From Taklimakanibacter sp050246735 (GTDB lineage Bacteria > Pseudomonadota > Alphaproteobacteria > Rhizobiales > Aestuariivirgaceae), in assembly GCA_050246735.1 (NCBI GenBank), contig JBFWVM010000005.1, positions 186,001 through 250,000 on the forward strand: DNA of 64,000 bases, given 5' to 3'. The notes under the pieces were generated by a model. The model had not been told where the DNA came from, made no database searches, and was given only the letters and a program-made list of their open reading frames with translations. Position numbers and translations under genes: made by a program. Within the stretch, counting starts at the first letter, position 1. Each line of letters opens with the position of its first letter. Below are positions 23,355 through 30,821 of the stretch, in pieces.

Positions 23355-24311
23355 ATGACCATGAAGCTCAAAGCCTTGCTCGGCCTGCTGGCGCTCGGCG
23401 CCAGCCTGACGGCCATGGCTGGCGCGGCGGCGGCGGGCGATGCCGAGGCCTGCAAGAAGGTGCGCTTCTCGGATGTCGGCTGGACCGACATCACCGCCAC
23501 CACCGCGACGGCGAGCCTGCTGCTCGAGGCGCTGGGCTACGAGCCCGAGATTCAGGTCCTGTCGGTCCCCGTCACCTACAGCTCGCTCAAGAGCAAGGAC
23601 ATCGACGTCTTCCTCGGCAACTGGATGCCGACCATGGAAAACGACATCAAGCCCTATCGCGAGGACGGCTCGGTGGAGACGCTCGGCGTCAATCTCGAGG
23701 GCGCCAAATATACGCTCGCCGTCCCGAAATACACCTATGAGGAGGGCCTCAGGGACTTCGCCGACATCGTCAAGTTCAAGGACAAGCTCGACAACAAGAT
23801 CTACGGCATCGAGGCCGGCAATGACGGCAACCGCCTGATCCTCGACATGATCGCCAACGACAAGTTCGGCCTCAAGGGCTTCGAGCTGGTCGAGAGCTCC
23901 GAGCAGGGCATGCTGGCGCAGGTCGCCAAGTCGGTGCCGAAGAAGACCGATATCGTCTTCCTCGGCTGGGAGCCGCATCCGATGAACGCCAATTTCGAGA
24001 TGGCCTATCTGTCGGGCGGCGACGACGTGTTCGGGCCCGATTTCGGCGGCGCCACTGTGCACACCAATGTGCGCAAGGGCTATGTCGGGGAATGCCCCAA
24101 TGCCGGCAAGTTCGTCGGCAATCTCAAATTCACGCTCAAGATGGAAAACGAGATCATGGGCGGCATCCTCAATGACGGCAAGGACGCCAAGGCGGCGGCG
24201 GCCGAATGGCTCAAGGCCAATCCCGACACCGTGACGCCCTGGCTCGAGGGCGTCACCACCTTCGACGGCGGTGACGCGGCGGCGGCCGTCAAGGCCAAGC
24301 TCGGCGGCTGA
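23355..24311 (+). CDS. choX: choline ABC transporter substrate-binding protein
   Basis: Periplasmic choline receptor, 318 aa, with a signal peptide ending near AAAAG. The residues that bind choline in Sinorhizobium ChoX (aromatic box Trp43, Trp90, Tyr119, Trp205, plus Asp45 and Asn156) are found at exactly these positions here: VGWTD, FLGNW, GAKYT, LGWEP, AGN. This supports both the ligand and the chosen ATG, which has GGGAGG upstream. First gene of choXWV; a hairpin terminator-like element follows it. Confidence 0.95.
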   Translation: MTMKLKALLGLLALGASLTAMAGAAAAGDAEACKKVRFSDVGWTDITATTATASLLLEALGYEPEIQVLSVPVTYSSLKSKDIDVFLGNWMPTMENDIKPYREDGSVETLGVNLEGAKYTLAVPKYTYEEGLRDFADIVKFKDKLDNKIYGIEAGNDGNRLILDMIANDKFGLKGFELVESSEQGMLAQVAKSVPKKTDIVFLGWEPHPMNANFEMAYLSGGDDVFGPDFGGATVHTNVRKGYVGECPNAGKFVGNLKFTLKMENEIMGGILNDGKDAKAAAAEWLKANPDTVTPWLEGVTTFDGGDAAAAVKAKLGG

Positions 24312-24335
24312 GCCGACCGGCCGGCCGGAAACAGG

Positions 24336-24365
24336 AGGCGACCCGTGACGGCGGGTCGCCTTTTT
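24336..24365 (+). terminator. intrinsic terminator/attenuator between choX and choW
   Basis: Perfect 9-bp stem AGGCGACCC/GGGTCGCCT with an 8-nt loop followed directly by a run of T (24361-24365). Within an operon this probably stops most transcripts after choX, giving more receptor than permease. Confidence 0.8.
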
Positions 24366-24405
24366 GTTACGCTTTGGAAAAAGACCGCAGAAGAAGGGGC
24401 CGAGG

Positions 24406-25260
24406 GTGGATCCGCTGACACAACTCATCACCGCATGGAAGATCCCGATCGGGGCCTGGGGCAAGGCCTTCTTCGGCTTCCTGACCACGAATTTCGAATG
24501 GTTCTTCGACGGCATCGCGCGCGGCTTCACCTATGTGCTCGAAGGCGTCATCGGCCTCGTCCTGATGCTGCCGCCGGTCGTCGTCGTCGTCCTTGCCGCT
24601 TTCCTCGCCTGGTATCTGCAGCGCTCCGTCAGGCTCGCCGTCGCCACCGCGGTCGGCCTCCTGTTCATCATCAATCTCGGCTTCTGGAAGGAGACGATCG
24701 AGACGCTGGCGCTGGTCATCGCGTCGGCCGGCGTGTCGATGCTGATCGGCGTGCCGCTCGGCATCGCCGCCGCGCACCGTCCCTGGCTGTTCCGCATCCT
24801 GCGGCCCATCCTCGATCTCATGCAGACCATGCCGACCTTCGTCTACCTGATCCCGGTGCTGGTCCTGTTCGGCCTTGGCCTCGCCCCCGGCCTCATCGCC
24901 ACGGTGATCTTCGCCATTCCGGCACCCGTCCGCCTCACTCATCTCGGCATCACCTCGGTGCCGAGGCAGCTCATCGAGGCGGGCGAGGCCTTCGGCGCCA
25001 CCAGGCGGCAATTGCTGTGGAAGGTCGAGTTGCCGGCGGCGCTGCCCACCATCATGGCGGGCCTCACCCAGTGCATCATGCTCTCGCTCTCCATGGTGGT
25101 CATCGCGGCACTGGTCGGCGCCAACGGCCTCGGCAAGCCGGTGGTGCGCGCCCTGAACTCGGTCAACATTCCCTTGGGGCTCGAGGCCGGCATCGCCATC
25201 GTGGTGCTCGCCATCATCCTCGACCGTGTCTGCCGCGTCGGCGAAAGGAAGGCCGCATGA
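24406..25260 (+). CDS. choW: choline ABC transporter permease
   Basis: 284-aa inner-membrane permease of the ProW/OpuAB class. N-terminus VDPLTQLITAWKIPIGAWGK, then several membrane spans; the ABC-coupling loop is LIEAGEAFGATRRQLLWKVE. A GTG at 24406 is chosen because the in-frame TTG further upstream lies inside the terminator hairpin, and AGGGGC lies about 8 nt before the GTG. It ends in a 4-nt overlap with choV. Confidence 0.9.
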   Translation: MDPLTQLITAWKIPIGAWGKAFFGFLTTNFEWFFDGIARGFTYVLEGVIGLVLMLPPVVVVVLAAFLAWYLQRSVRLAVATAVGLLFIINLGFWKETIETLALVIASAGVSMLIGVPLGIAAAHRPWLFRILRPILDLMQTMPTFVYLIPVLVLFGLGLAPGLIATVIFAIPAPVRLTHLGITSVPRQLIEAGEAFGATRRQLLWKVELPAALPTIMAGLTQCIMLSLSMVVIAALVGANGLGKPVVRALNSVNIPLGLEAGIAIVVLAIILDRVCRVGERKAA

Positions 25261-26450
25261 CCGCCGCGGTCGAGTTCAGGAAGGTCGACATCGTCTTCGG
25301 CGAGCGTGCGGCCGAAGGGCTGAAGCTCCTCGACCAGGGCGCCACGCGCTCCGAGATCCTCGAGAAGACCGGCGCGGTGCTGGGCTGTGCCGGCGCCAGC
25401 CTTGCCGTGAAGGAGGGCGAGATCAGCGTGCTCATGGGGCTCTCGGGCTCGGGCAAGTCGACCCTGCTGCGCGCCGTCAACGGGCTGAACAAGGTCTCGC
25501 GCGGCGAGGTGCTGGTCAATGACGAGGGCAAGCCGGTCGACGTCGTGACCTGCAGTCCCGAGACCCTGCGCCGGCTGCGCCAGCATCGCGTCGCCATGGT
25601 GTTCCAGCAATTCGGTCTCCTGCCCTGGCGCACCGTCGCCGAGAATGTCGGTTTCGGCCTCGAGCTCGCCGGCATGCCGGACCATGAGCGCCAGGCGCGC
25701 GTCGACAAGCAGCTCGAGCTCGTCGGCCTCGACCAGTGGTCGAAGAAATACGGCCATGAGCTGTCGGGCGGCATGCAGCAGCGCGTCGGCCTCGCCCGCG
25801 CCTTCGCGACCGAGGCGCCGATCCTCCTGATGGACGAGCCCTTCTCGGCGCTCGACCCCCTGATCCGCACCAAGCTCCAGGACGAATTGCTGTCTCTGCA
25901 GAAGACGTTGAAGAAGACCATCGTCTTCGTCAGCCACGATCTCGAGGAGGCGCTCAAGCTCGGCAATCACATATCGATCCTGGAGGGCGGGCGCATCGTG
26001 CAGACCGGGCGGCCCGAGGACATCGTGCTGCGGCCCGCCAACGACTATGTGCGCGAGTTCATCGCCAACGTGAATCCCCTGAGCGTGCTCACCGCCTACA
26101 ACGTCATGCGCGACGCGCGCGACCTCGAGGAGGCGGGCGAGGGCTGGGTGTGGCTCGACCGCCGGCGCACCACGCGCTTCAGGATCGGTCCCGACCGCAA
26201 GGTCGTCGATGCCGAGCGCGACCGGCAGAAGGCGACCTGGGCCGCCTGCTCCGAGGCCGAGAAACCCGTGGCTCCGGGCGCCCGCCCGGTCTACTGGGCG
26301 ACGCCGGGCACGTCGCTGCGCACCGTGATGCTCGCCATGCACCGCGCCGAGACGGCGCCGGTCGCGCTCTTCGACGAAAGCGAGCGCTTCGTCGGGGCCA
26401 TCGGCGTGCGTGACGTGCTGCAGGCGGTCCTGCGCCGCAAGCCGGAGTGA
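25257..26450 (+). CDS. choV: choline ABC transporter ATP-binding protein
   Basis: 397-aa ATPase of the ProV/OpuAA class. It has Walker A GLSGSGKSTLLRAVNG, Q-loop VFQQFGLLPWRTV, signature ELSGGMQQRVGLARAF and Walker B ILLMDEPFSALDPL. The C-terminal extension ends in a CBS-like segment (VALFDESERFVGAIGVRDVL) as in glycine-betaine ATPases that sense ionic strength. ATG overlaps the choW stop. Confidence 0.93.
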   Translation: MTAAVEFRKVDIVFGERAAEGLKLLDQGATRSEILEKTGAVLGCAGASLAVKEGEISVLMGLSGSGKSTLLRAVNGLNKVSRGEVLVNDEGKPVDVVTCSPETLRRLRQHRVAMVFQQFGLLPWRTVAENVGFGLELAGMPDHERQARVDKQLELVGLDQWSKKYGHELSGGMQQRVGLARAFATEAPILLMDEPFSALDPLIRTKLQDELLSLQKTLKKTIVFVSHDLEEALKLGNHISILEGGRIVQTGRPEDIVLRPANDYVREFIANVNPLSVLTAYNVMRDARDLEEAGEGWVWLDRRRTTRFRIGPDRKVVDAERDRQKATWAACSEAEKPVAPGARPVYWATPGTSLRTVMLAMHRAETAPVALFDESERFVGAIGVRDVLQAVLRRKPE

Positions 26451-26457
26451 GAGCGGT

Positions 26458-27129
26458 CTATTTGAGCAAACCCTTCTGTTTCAGAAGGGCGCGCGAGATG
26501 CAGCTGCCGAATCTGCGCCCCGGCTGCACCACCCGGGCGAAGCACTTGCTGCCGCCGAGCCTGACCCGCACGCGTCCCTTGACGCGGACCGACCCGCCCC
26601 CGCCGCCTTCCTTGAAGCCGAAAGTGGGCTTCGGCACCTCGCCGGTCACCGGAAAGCCGACGCTCGCCAGATGCCTGCGCACCCGCTTGCAATATTCGAC
26701 CGACCTGACCGAGAAGCGCGTCTCGGCATGGCCGGCGCGATACTTCATCACCGTGGTGCAGATATCCCGGTCCGCGAGGCGCCAGGCCTCGGCCAGGTAT
26801 TGCGTGCCATAGGCGATGTTGGTCGCGGGTTCCGCGAGCGCCGAGAGCGGGCCCTTGAAGCCCATCATGCCGGCGGTCGCGGGCAGGATCTGCATCAGGC
26901 CGACCTCGCCGACATCGCCGCGGGCCTTGGGGTCGTAGCCGCTTTCGACCCGCATCACCGCATCGACGATGGCGAAGGGGATGTCGTTGCGCAGCGCCTC
27001 GGCCTTGCCGATTCGCTGAAAAAGAGCCTCGCCGCTGACGAGCTCCTCCAATGGCGGGCGCGCCGAGGCCGCTCCGGCGGCGTGGAGGAAACTCACTCCT
27101 ATGGCTATCACATACAATGCGTGCTGCAT
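26458..27129 (-). CDS. lytic transglycosylase (SLT domain)
   Basis: Soluble lytic murein transglycosylase-like protein, 223 aa from the ATG at 27129 (a GTG at 27141 is possible). N-terminal signal peptide (HALYVIAIGVSFLHAAG). The catalytic glutamate is in VMRVESGYDPKA, followed by the family motifs GLMQILPATAGMMG and NIAYGTQYLAE. After the domain comes an unusual basic, glycine-rich tail (EGGGGGSVRVKGRVRVRLGG) with two more cysteines. It would cleave peptidoglycan during wall turnover. It converges with choV, 7 nt apart. Confidence 0.85.
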   Translation of the reverse strand: MQHALYVIAIGVSFLHAAGAASARPPLEELVSGEALFQRIGKAEALRNDIPFAIVDAVMRVESGYDPKARGDVGEVGLMQILPATAGMMGFKGPLSALAEPATNIAYGTQYLAEAWRLADRDICTTVMKYRAGHAETRFSVRSVEYCKRVRRHLASVGFPVTGEVPKPTFGFKEGGGGGSVRVKGRVRVRLGGSKCFARVVQPGRRFGSCISRALLKQKGLLK

Positions 27130-27228
27130 CTGCCCTGTCACTCGACCTGTCGCGAACGGAACCTTCGTTTCATCGCAGCACGGGATTGGCTCGAAATTAC
27201 GACGGACCGAACCGGCTATCCTTTATAT

Positions 27229-27393
27229 CTCGTCATGGCCGGGCCTCGACTAGGCCATCCAGGCTCGACGTCACTGAGCTGTTGGATGGAAGGGCTGGAT
27301 GGCCGCCTCAGGGGCGGCCATGACGAGGTGGGGAAGTCGCCGGCCATCCAGGCTCGATGCTGCTCAGCCGTTGCATGGAGAGGCTGGATGGCC
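27229..27393. repeat. cluster of interspersed palindromic repeats between lepA and lytic transglycosylase gene
   Basis: The 315-nt gap contains no gene. It holds two tandem hairpin units: GGCCATCCAG (27253-27262) with CTGGATGGCC (27295-27304), and the same arms at 27342-27351 and 27384-27393. Both have 32-nt loops of related sequence, 89 nt apart. CTCGTCATGGCC (27229-27240) and an inverted CTCGTCATGGCCGCCC (27312-27327) flank the first unit. The same arms and 16-mer occur at 1416-1464. Confidence 0.75.
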
Positions 27394-27444
27394 AGCCTCC
27401 ATTGGCCGCACTTCGACCCGGCCGTGACGAATCGCACGAAACAT

Positions 27445-29247
27445 TCAATTCTCGTCCATCTTGAGCGCCGCGATGAAAGCCTCCTGCGGGATCTCGACCT
27501 TGCCGAACTGGCGCATCTTCTTCTTACCCTCCTTCTGCTTGTCGAGAAGCTTGCGCTTGCGGGTGATGTCGCCGCCGTAGCATTTGGAGGTCACGTCCTT
27601 GCGCAGGGCCGACAGCGTCTCGCGCGCGACGATCTTGCCGCCGATGGCCGCCTGGATCGGGATCTGGAACATATGGCGCGGGATCAGCTCCTTGAGCTTC
27701 TCGCACATCACCCGTCCGCGCTGCTCGGCGCGGCCGCGATGCACGATCATCGCCAGGGCGTCGACCGGCTCGGCATTGACCAGTATCCCCATGCGCACCA
27801 GGTCGCCCTTCTCATAGCCGATCATCTTGTAGTCGAAGCTCGCATAGCCGCGGCTCACCGACTTGAGACGGTCGTAGAAGTCGAAAACCACCTCGTTGAG
27901 CGGCAGGTCGTAGACGACCATGGCGCGCGTGCCGGCATAGGTCAGCTGCTTCTGGCGTCCGCGCCGGTCCTCGCACAGCTTCAGGATCGAGCCCAGGTAC
28001 TCGTCCGGCACCAGGATGGTCGCCTCGATCCATGGCTCCTCGATCGAGAAGATATGGTTGGGCTCCGGCAGGTCGACCGGGTTGTGCAGTTCGATCTGGC
28101 TGCCGTCGTTGAGGTTGACCTTGTAGATGACCGAGGGCGCGGTGGTGATCACGTCGACGTTGAACTCGCGCTCGATGCGCTCGCGGATGATCTCGAGATG
28201 GAGGAGGCCCAGGAATCCGCAGCGGAAGCCGAAGCCGAGCGCCGCCGAGGTCTCCATCTCGAAGGAGAAGCTCGCATCGTTGAGCCTGAGCTTGCCCATC
28301 GCGTCGCGCAGGTCCTCGAAGCGCGCCGCATCGACCGGGAAGAAGCCGGCGAAAACCACGGGCTGGGCCGGCTTGAAGCCGGGCAAGGGCTGGGCCGCGG
28401 GATTCCTGTCGTCCGTCACCGTGTCGCCGACGCGCGTGTCGGCCACCTGCTTGATGGCGGCGGTGAAGAAGCCGATCTCGCCGGGGCCGAGCCTGTCGAC
28501 CATCTCGCGCTTGGGCCGCGATATGCCGAGGCGCTCGACCTGGTAGGAAGCGCCGGTCGACATCAGCTTGATCTTCTGGCCCTTGCGGATCTCGCCGTCG
28601 ACGATGCGCAAGAGCACGACGACGCCGAGATAGGGATCGTACCAGCTGTCGACGAGAAGCGCCTTCAGCGGCGCGTCGCGGTCGCCCTTGGGCGGCGGCA
28701 GCCGGTCGACGATCGCTTCCAGCACGTCCGGCACGCCGAGCCCGGTCTTGGCCGAGATCTCGACGGCGTCCGAGGCGTCGAGCCCGATCACATCCTCGAT
28801 CTGCTGGCGGATGCGGTCGGGCTCCGCCGCCGGCAGGTCGACCTTGTTGAGGACGGGGATGATCTCGTGATCGTTGTTGATCGCCTGATAGACATTGGCG
28901 AGCGTCTGGGCCTCGACGCCCTGGCTCGCATCGACGACAAGGAGCGAGCCCTCGCAGGCGGCGAGCGAGCGCGACACTTCATAGGCGAAGTCGACATGGC
29001 CCGGCGTGTCGATCAGGTTCAGCACGTATTTCTCGCCCGATTTCGCAATGTAGTCGAGACGCACCGTATTGGCCTTGATGGTGATGCCGCGCTCGCGCTC
29101 GATCTCCATGGAATCGAGGATCTGGTCGACCATCTCGCGGTCGCTGACCGCCCCGCACAGCTGGATGAGCCGGTCGGCGAGCGTCGACTTGCCATGGTCG
29201 ATATGGGCGATGATGGAGAAATTGCGGATGTGGCGGAGATCGGTCAT
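27445..29247 (-). CDS. lepA: elongation factor 4 (LepA) GTPase
   Basis: Ribosome-associated GTPase (EF4) of 600 aa, the standard length. G1 AHIDHGKSTLADRL, G3 DTPGHVDFAYEVSRS, G4 NKVDLP. The LepA-specific C-terminal domain is present (YGGDITRKRKLLDKQKEGKK). It acts in back-translocation or late assembly of ribosomes under stress. Single transcription unit, divergent from mbfA. Confidence 0.97.
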   Translation of the reverse strand: MTDLRHIRNFSIIAHIDHGKSTLADRLIQLCGAVSDREMVDQILDSMEIERERGITIKANTVRLDYIAKSGEKYVLNLIDTPGHVDFAYEVSRSLAACEGSLLVVDASQGVEAQTLANVYQAINNDHEIIPVLNKVDLPAAEPDRIRQQIEDVIGLDASDAVEISAKTGLGVPDVLEAIVDRLPPPKGDRDAPLKALLVDSWYDPYLGVVVLLRIVDGEIRKGQKIKLMSTGASYQVERLGISRPKREMVDRLGPGEIGFFTAAIKQVADTRVGDTVTDDRNPAAQPLPGFKPAQPVVFAGFFPVDAARFEDLRDAMGKLRLNDASFSFEMETSAALGFGFRCGFLGLLHLEIIRERIEREFNVDVITTAPSVIYKVNLNDGSQIELHNPVDLPEPNHIFSIEEPWIEATILVPDEYLGSILKLCEDRRGRQKQLTYAGTRAMVVYDLPLNEVVFDFYDRLKSVSRGYASFDYKMIGYEKGDLVRMGILVNAEPVDALAMIVHRGRAEQRGRVMCEKLKELIPRHMFQIPIQAAIGGKIVARETLSALRKDVTSKCYGGDITRKRKLLDKQKEGKKKMRQFGKVEIPQEAFIAALKMDEN

Positions 29248-29271
29248 TCAATCACGTGCGCTTTGAAGGGG

Positions 29272-29304
29272 GCTTGATGGCAGGGGCGTCCCGCCCCGTC
29301 AAGC
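29272..29304. repeat. nested hairpin between lepA and mbfA
   Basis: Outer arms GCTTGA/TCAAGC enclose inner arms GGGGCG/CGCCCC around TCC. There is no T-run on either strand, so it is not an intrinsic terminator. It lies between two divergent genes; its role is unknown. Confidence 0.5.
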
Positions 29305-29342
29305 GCTGGAAAAATCTCGTCATTCGAGGGCTGGAATTTAAC

Positions 29343-29357
29343 TTAGAATTATTCTAA
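29343..29357. promoter_or_regulatory. Irr box (ICE motif) at the mbfA start
   Basis: TTAGAATTATTCTAA is a perfect inverted repeat (TTAGAA-TTA-TTCTAA) matching the known Irr/ICE pattern TTAGAANNNTTCTAA of Hyphomicrobiales. It lies 9 nt before the GTG of mbfA and overlaps a -10-like TAGAAT. Irr represses mbfA when iron is low in related bacteria, so the same control is expected. Confidence 0.8.
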
Positions 29358-29366
29358 ATAGAGCTT

Positions 29367-30323
29367 GTGAAAGCCTTCGCGGACCTCACCGAACAGGAGA
29401 TCCTGGCCCTCGCCATAGCGAGCGAGGAGGACGATTCGCGCACCTATCTCGCCTTCGCCCATGACCTCATGGACAAGTTCCCGGCCTCCGCCAGGGTCTT
29501 CGTCGAGATGGCCGAGGAGGAGCAGGCGCACAAGGCGAGCCTGACCGACGCCTATCGCGGCAAGTTCGGCGATTTCATTCCCCTGATCCGGCGCGGCGAC
29601 GTCAGGGGCTTCGTCAGGCACCGTCCGGTCTGGCTGGCGAAGCACATGACGCTCGACGCCATGCGCCAGCGCGCCGAGCTGCTGGAGCTCGAGAACATGC
29701 GCTTCTACCGCAAGGCGGCCGAGCAGGCGGCGGATCCCGCGACAGCCCGGCTCCTGCGCGAGCTTGCGGAAGCCGAGAAAGGTCACATCTCGCTCGCCGA
29801 CCGCCTGGGGCTCAAGCATCTGACGCCGGATGCGCGACTCGAAGAGGCCGAGGCGCAGAGGAAGCTCTTTCTGTTGCAGGTGATCCAGCCCGGCCTTGTC
29901 GGCCTGATGGACGGCTCGGTCTCGACCCTGGCGCCGCTCTTCGCTGCGGCCTTCGCCACGCACGACACCTGGCAGACCTTCCTCGTCGGCCTCGCCGCCT
30001 CGCTCGGCGCCGGCATTTCGATGGGCCTGGCCGAGGCCCTGTCCGACGACGGCAAGCTCACCGGTCGCGGCCGTCCCCTGATCCGCGGCCTCGCTTCCGG
30101 CATCATGACCGCCTTGGGCGGTCTCGGCCACGCGCTGCCTTATCTCGTTCCCGATTTCTGGACCGCGACCGTCACCGCCATGATCGTCGTCTTCTTCGAG
30201 CTGTGGGCGATTTCCTGGGTCCGCTGGAAGTATATGGACACGCCCTTCCTGCGCGCCGCCTTCCAGGTGGCGGCGGGGGGCGCCCTGGTGTTCCTGACCG
30301 GCATCTTCATAGGCAGCGCTTAG
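29367..30323 (+). CDS. mbfA: membrane-bound ferritin-like iron exporter MbfA (rubrerythrin-VIT1 fusion)
   Basis: 318-aa fusion: the N-terminal ~140 residues form a ferritin/rubrerythrin-like four-helix domain with di-iron Glu/His ligands (ASEEDDSRTYLAF, EMAEEEQAHKAS, ELENMRFYRKAAE, ELAEAEKGHISLAD). The C-terminal part is a VIT1/CCC1-type membrane domain (GLMDGSVSTLAPLFAAAFAT, GAGISMGLAEALSDDG). MbfA exports iron and protects against iron and peroxide stress. The start is a GTG at 29367; the ribosome-binding site is weak (AGAG), perhaps because the Irr box fills the leader. Confidence 0.93.
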   Translation: MKAFADLTEQEILALAIASEEDDSRTYLAFAHDLMDKFPASARVFVEMAEEEQAHKASLTDAYRGKFGDFIPLIRRGDVRGFVRHRPVWLAKHMTLDAMRQRAELLELENMRFYRKAAEQAADPATARLLRELAEAEKGHISLADRLGLKHLTPDARLEEAEAQRKLFLLQVIQPGLVGLMDGSVSTLAPLFAAAFATHDTWQTFLVGLAASLGAGISMGLAEALSDDGKLTGRGRPLIRGLASGIMTALGGLGHALPYLVPDFWTATVTAMIVVFFELWAISWVRWKYMDTPFLRAAFQVAAGGALVFLTGIFIGSA

Positions 30324-30368
30324 CCGGATCAGGCACGATCCCGAGAGCGTTCATTCGCCGGGCGGTTT

Positions 30369-30746
30369 TCATTCGATGATCTTCCAGTAGGAGTCCTTGC
30401 GGATCACCATGCCTTTTTCGAAGGAGTAGAAGTCGCAGCCGCGAACGCTCACTTCTGTCCCGTCCGTCCTGGTGCCGGTCAGCAGCCATTTGGACATTCC
30501 ACACTTGCCGCTCACATGATGCTCGAGATCACCATAGTGAACGTCGGGAATCCCTTGCAGCCGTCCGAGAAGCGCCTCGCGAACGGCCTGTTTTCCCGCA
30601 AACCGCTTTCCATGCGGCTCCGAGCCACGCGGCATGTCGAGGCTGCACTCGCTTGCGAAAAAGCTCATGATCCGGTCGATGTCATGGGCATTGAAGGCGG
30701 CGGCAAGGCCCTCGAGCTTTTCCAGGATTGGTGACGGCTGATCCAT
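30369..30746 (-). CDS. SnoaL-like/nuclear-transport-factor-2-fold protein
   Basis: 125-aa protein of the NTF2-like superfamily (SnoaL-like polyketide-cyclase fold): LEGLAAAFNAHDIDRIMSFF is the typical first helix, and the last strand reads KGMVIRKDSYWKII. Start 30746 has AGGGAGCAGG upstream. Such proteins are hydrolases, isomerases or ligand binders; nothing in the neighbourhood indicates the substrate. Confidence 0.75.
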   Translation of the reverse strand: MDQPSPILEKLEGLAAAFNAHDIDRIMSFFASECSLDMPRGSEPHGKRFAGKQAVREALLGRLQGIPDVHYGDLEHHVSGKCGMSKWLLTGTRTDGTEVSVRGCDFYSFEKGMVIRKDSYWKIIE

Positions 30747-30821
30747 GTTCCTGCTCCCTGCGTGTCTTCGCGCTTCATGTATCGCGGCGGTCAAAGAAAA
30801 TTGGCGTGCACGACTGAACCG

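Noticed and set aside
24364..24405. Upstream TTG as start of choW
   Set aside because: It lies within the T-run of the terminator hairpin and lacks a ribosome-binding site; the GTG at 24406 fits better.
27253..27393. Two direct repeats considered as a CRISPR array
   Set aside because: Only two imperfect units 89 nt apart, each an inverted repeat, with no spacers of regular size and no cas genes.
29272..29304. Intrinsic terminator between lepA and mbfA
   Set aside because: The hairpin lies upstream of both divergent genes and has no T-run on either strand.
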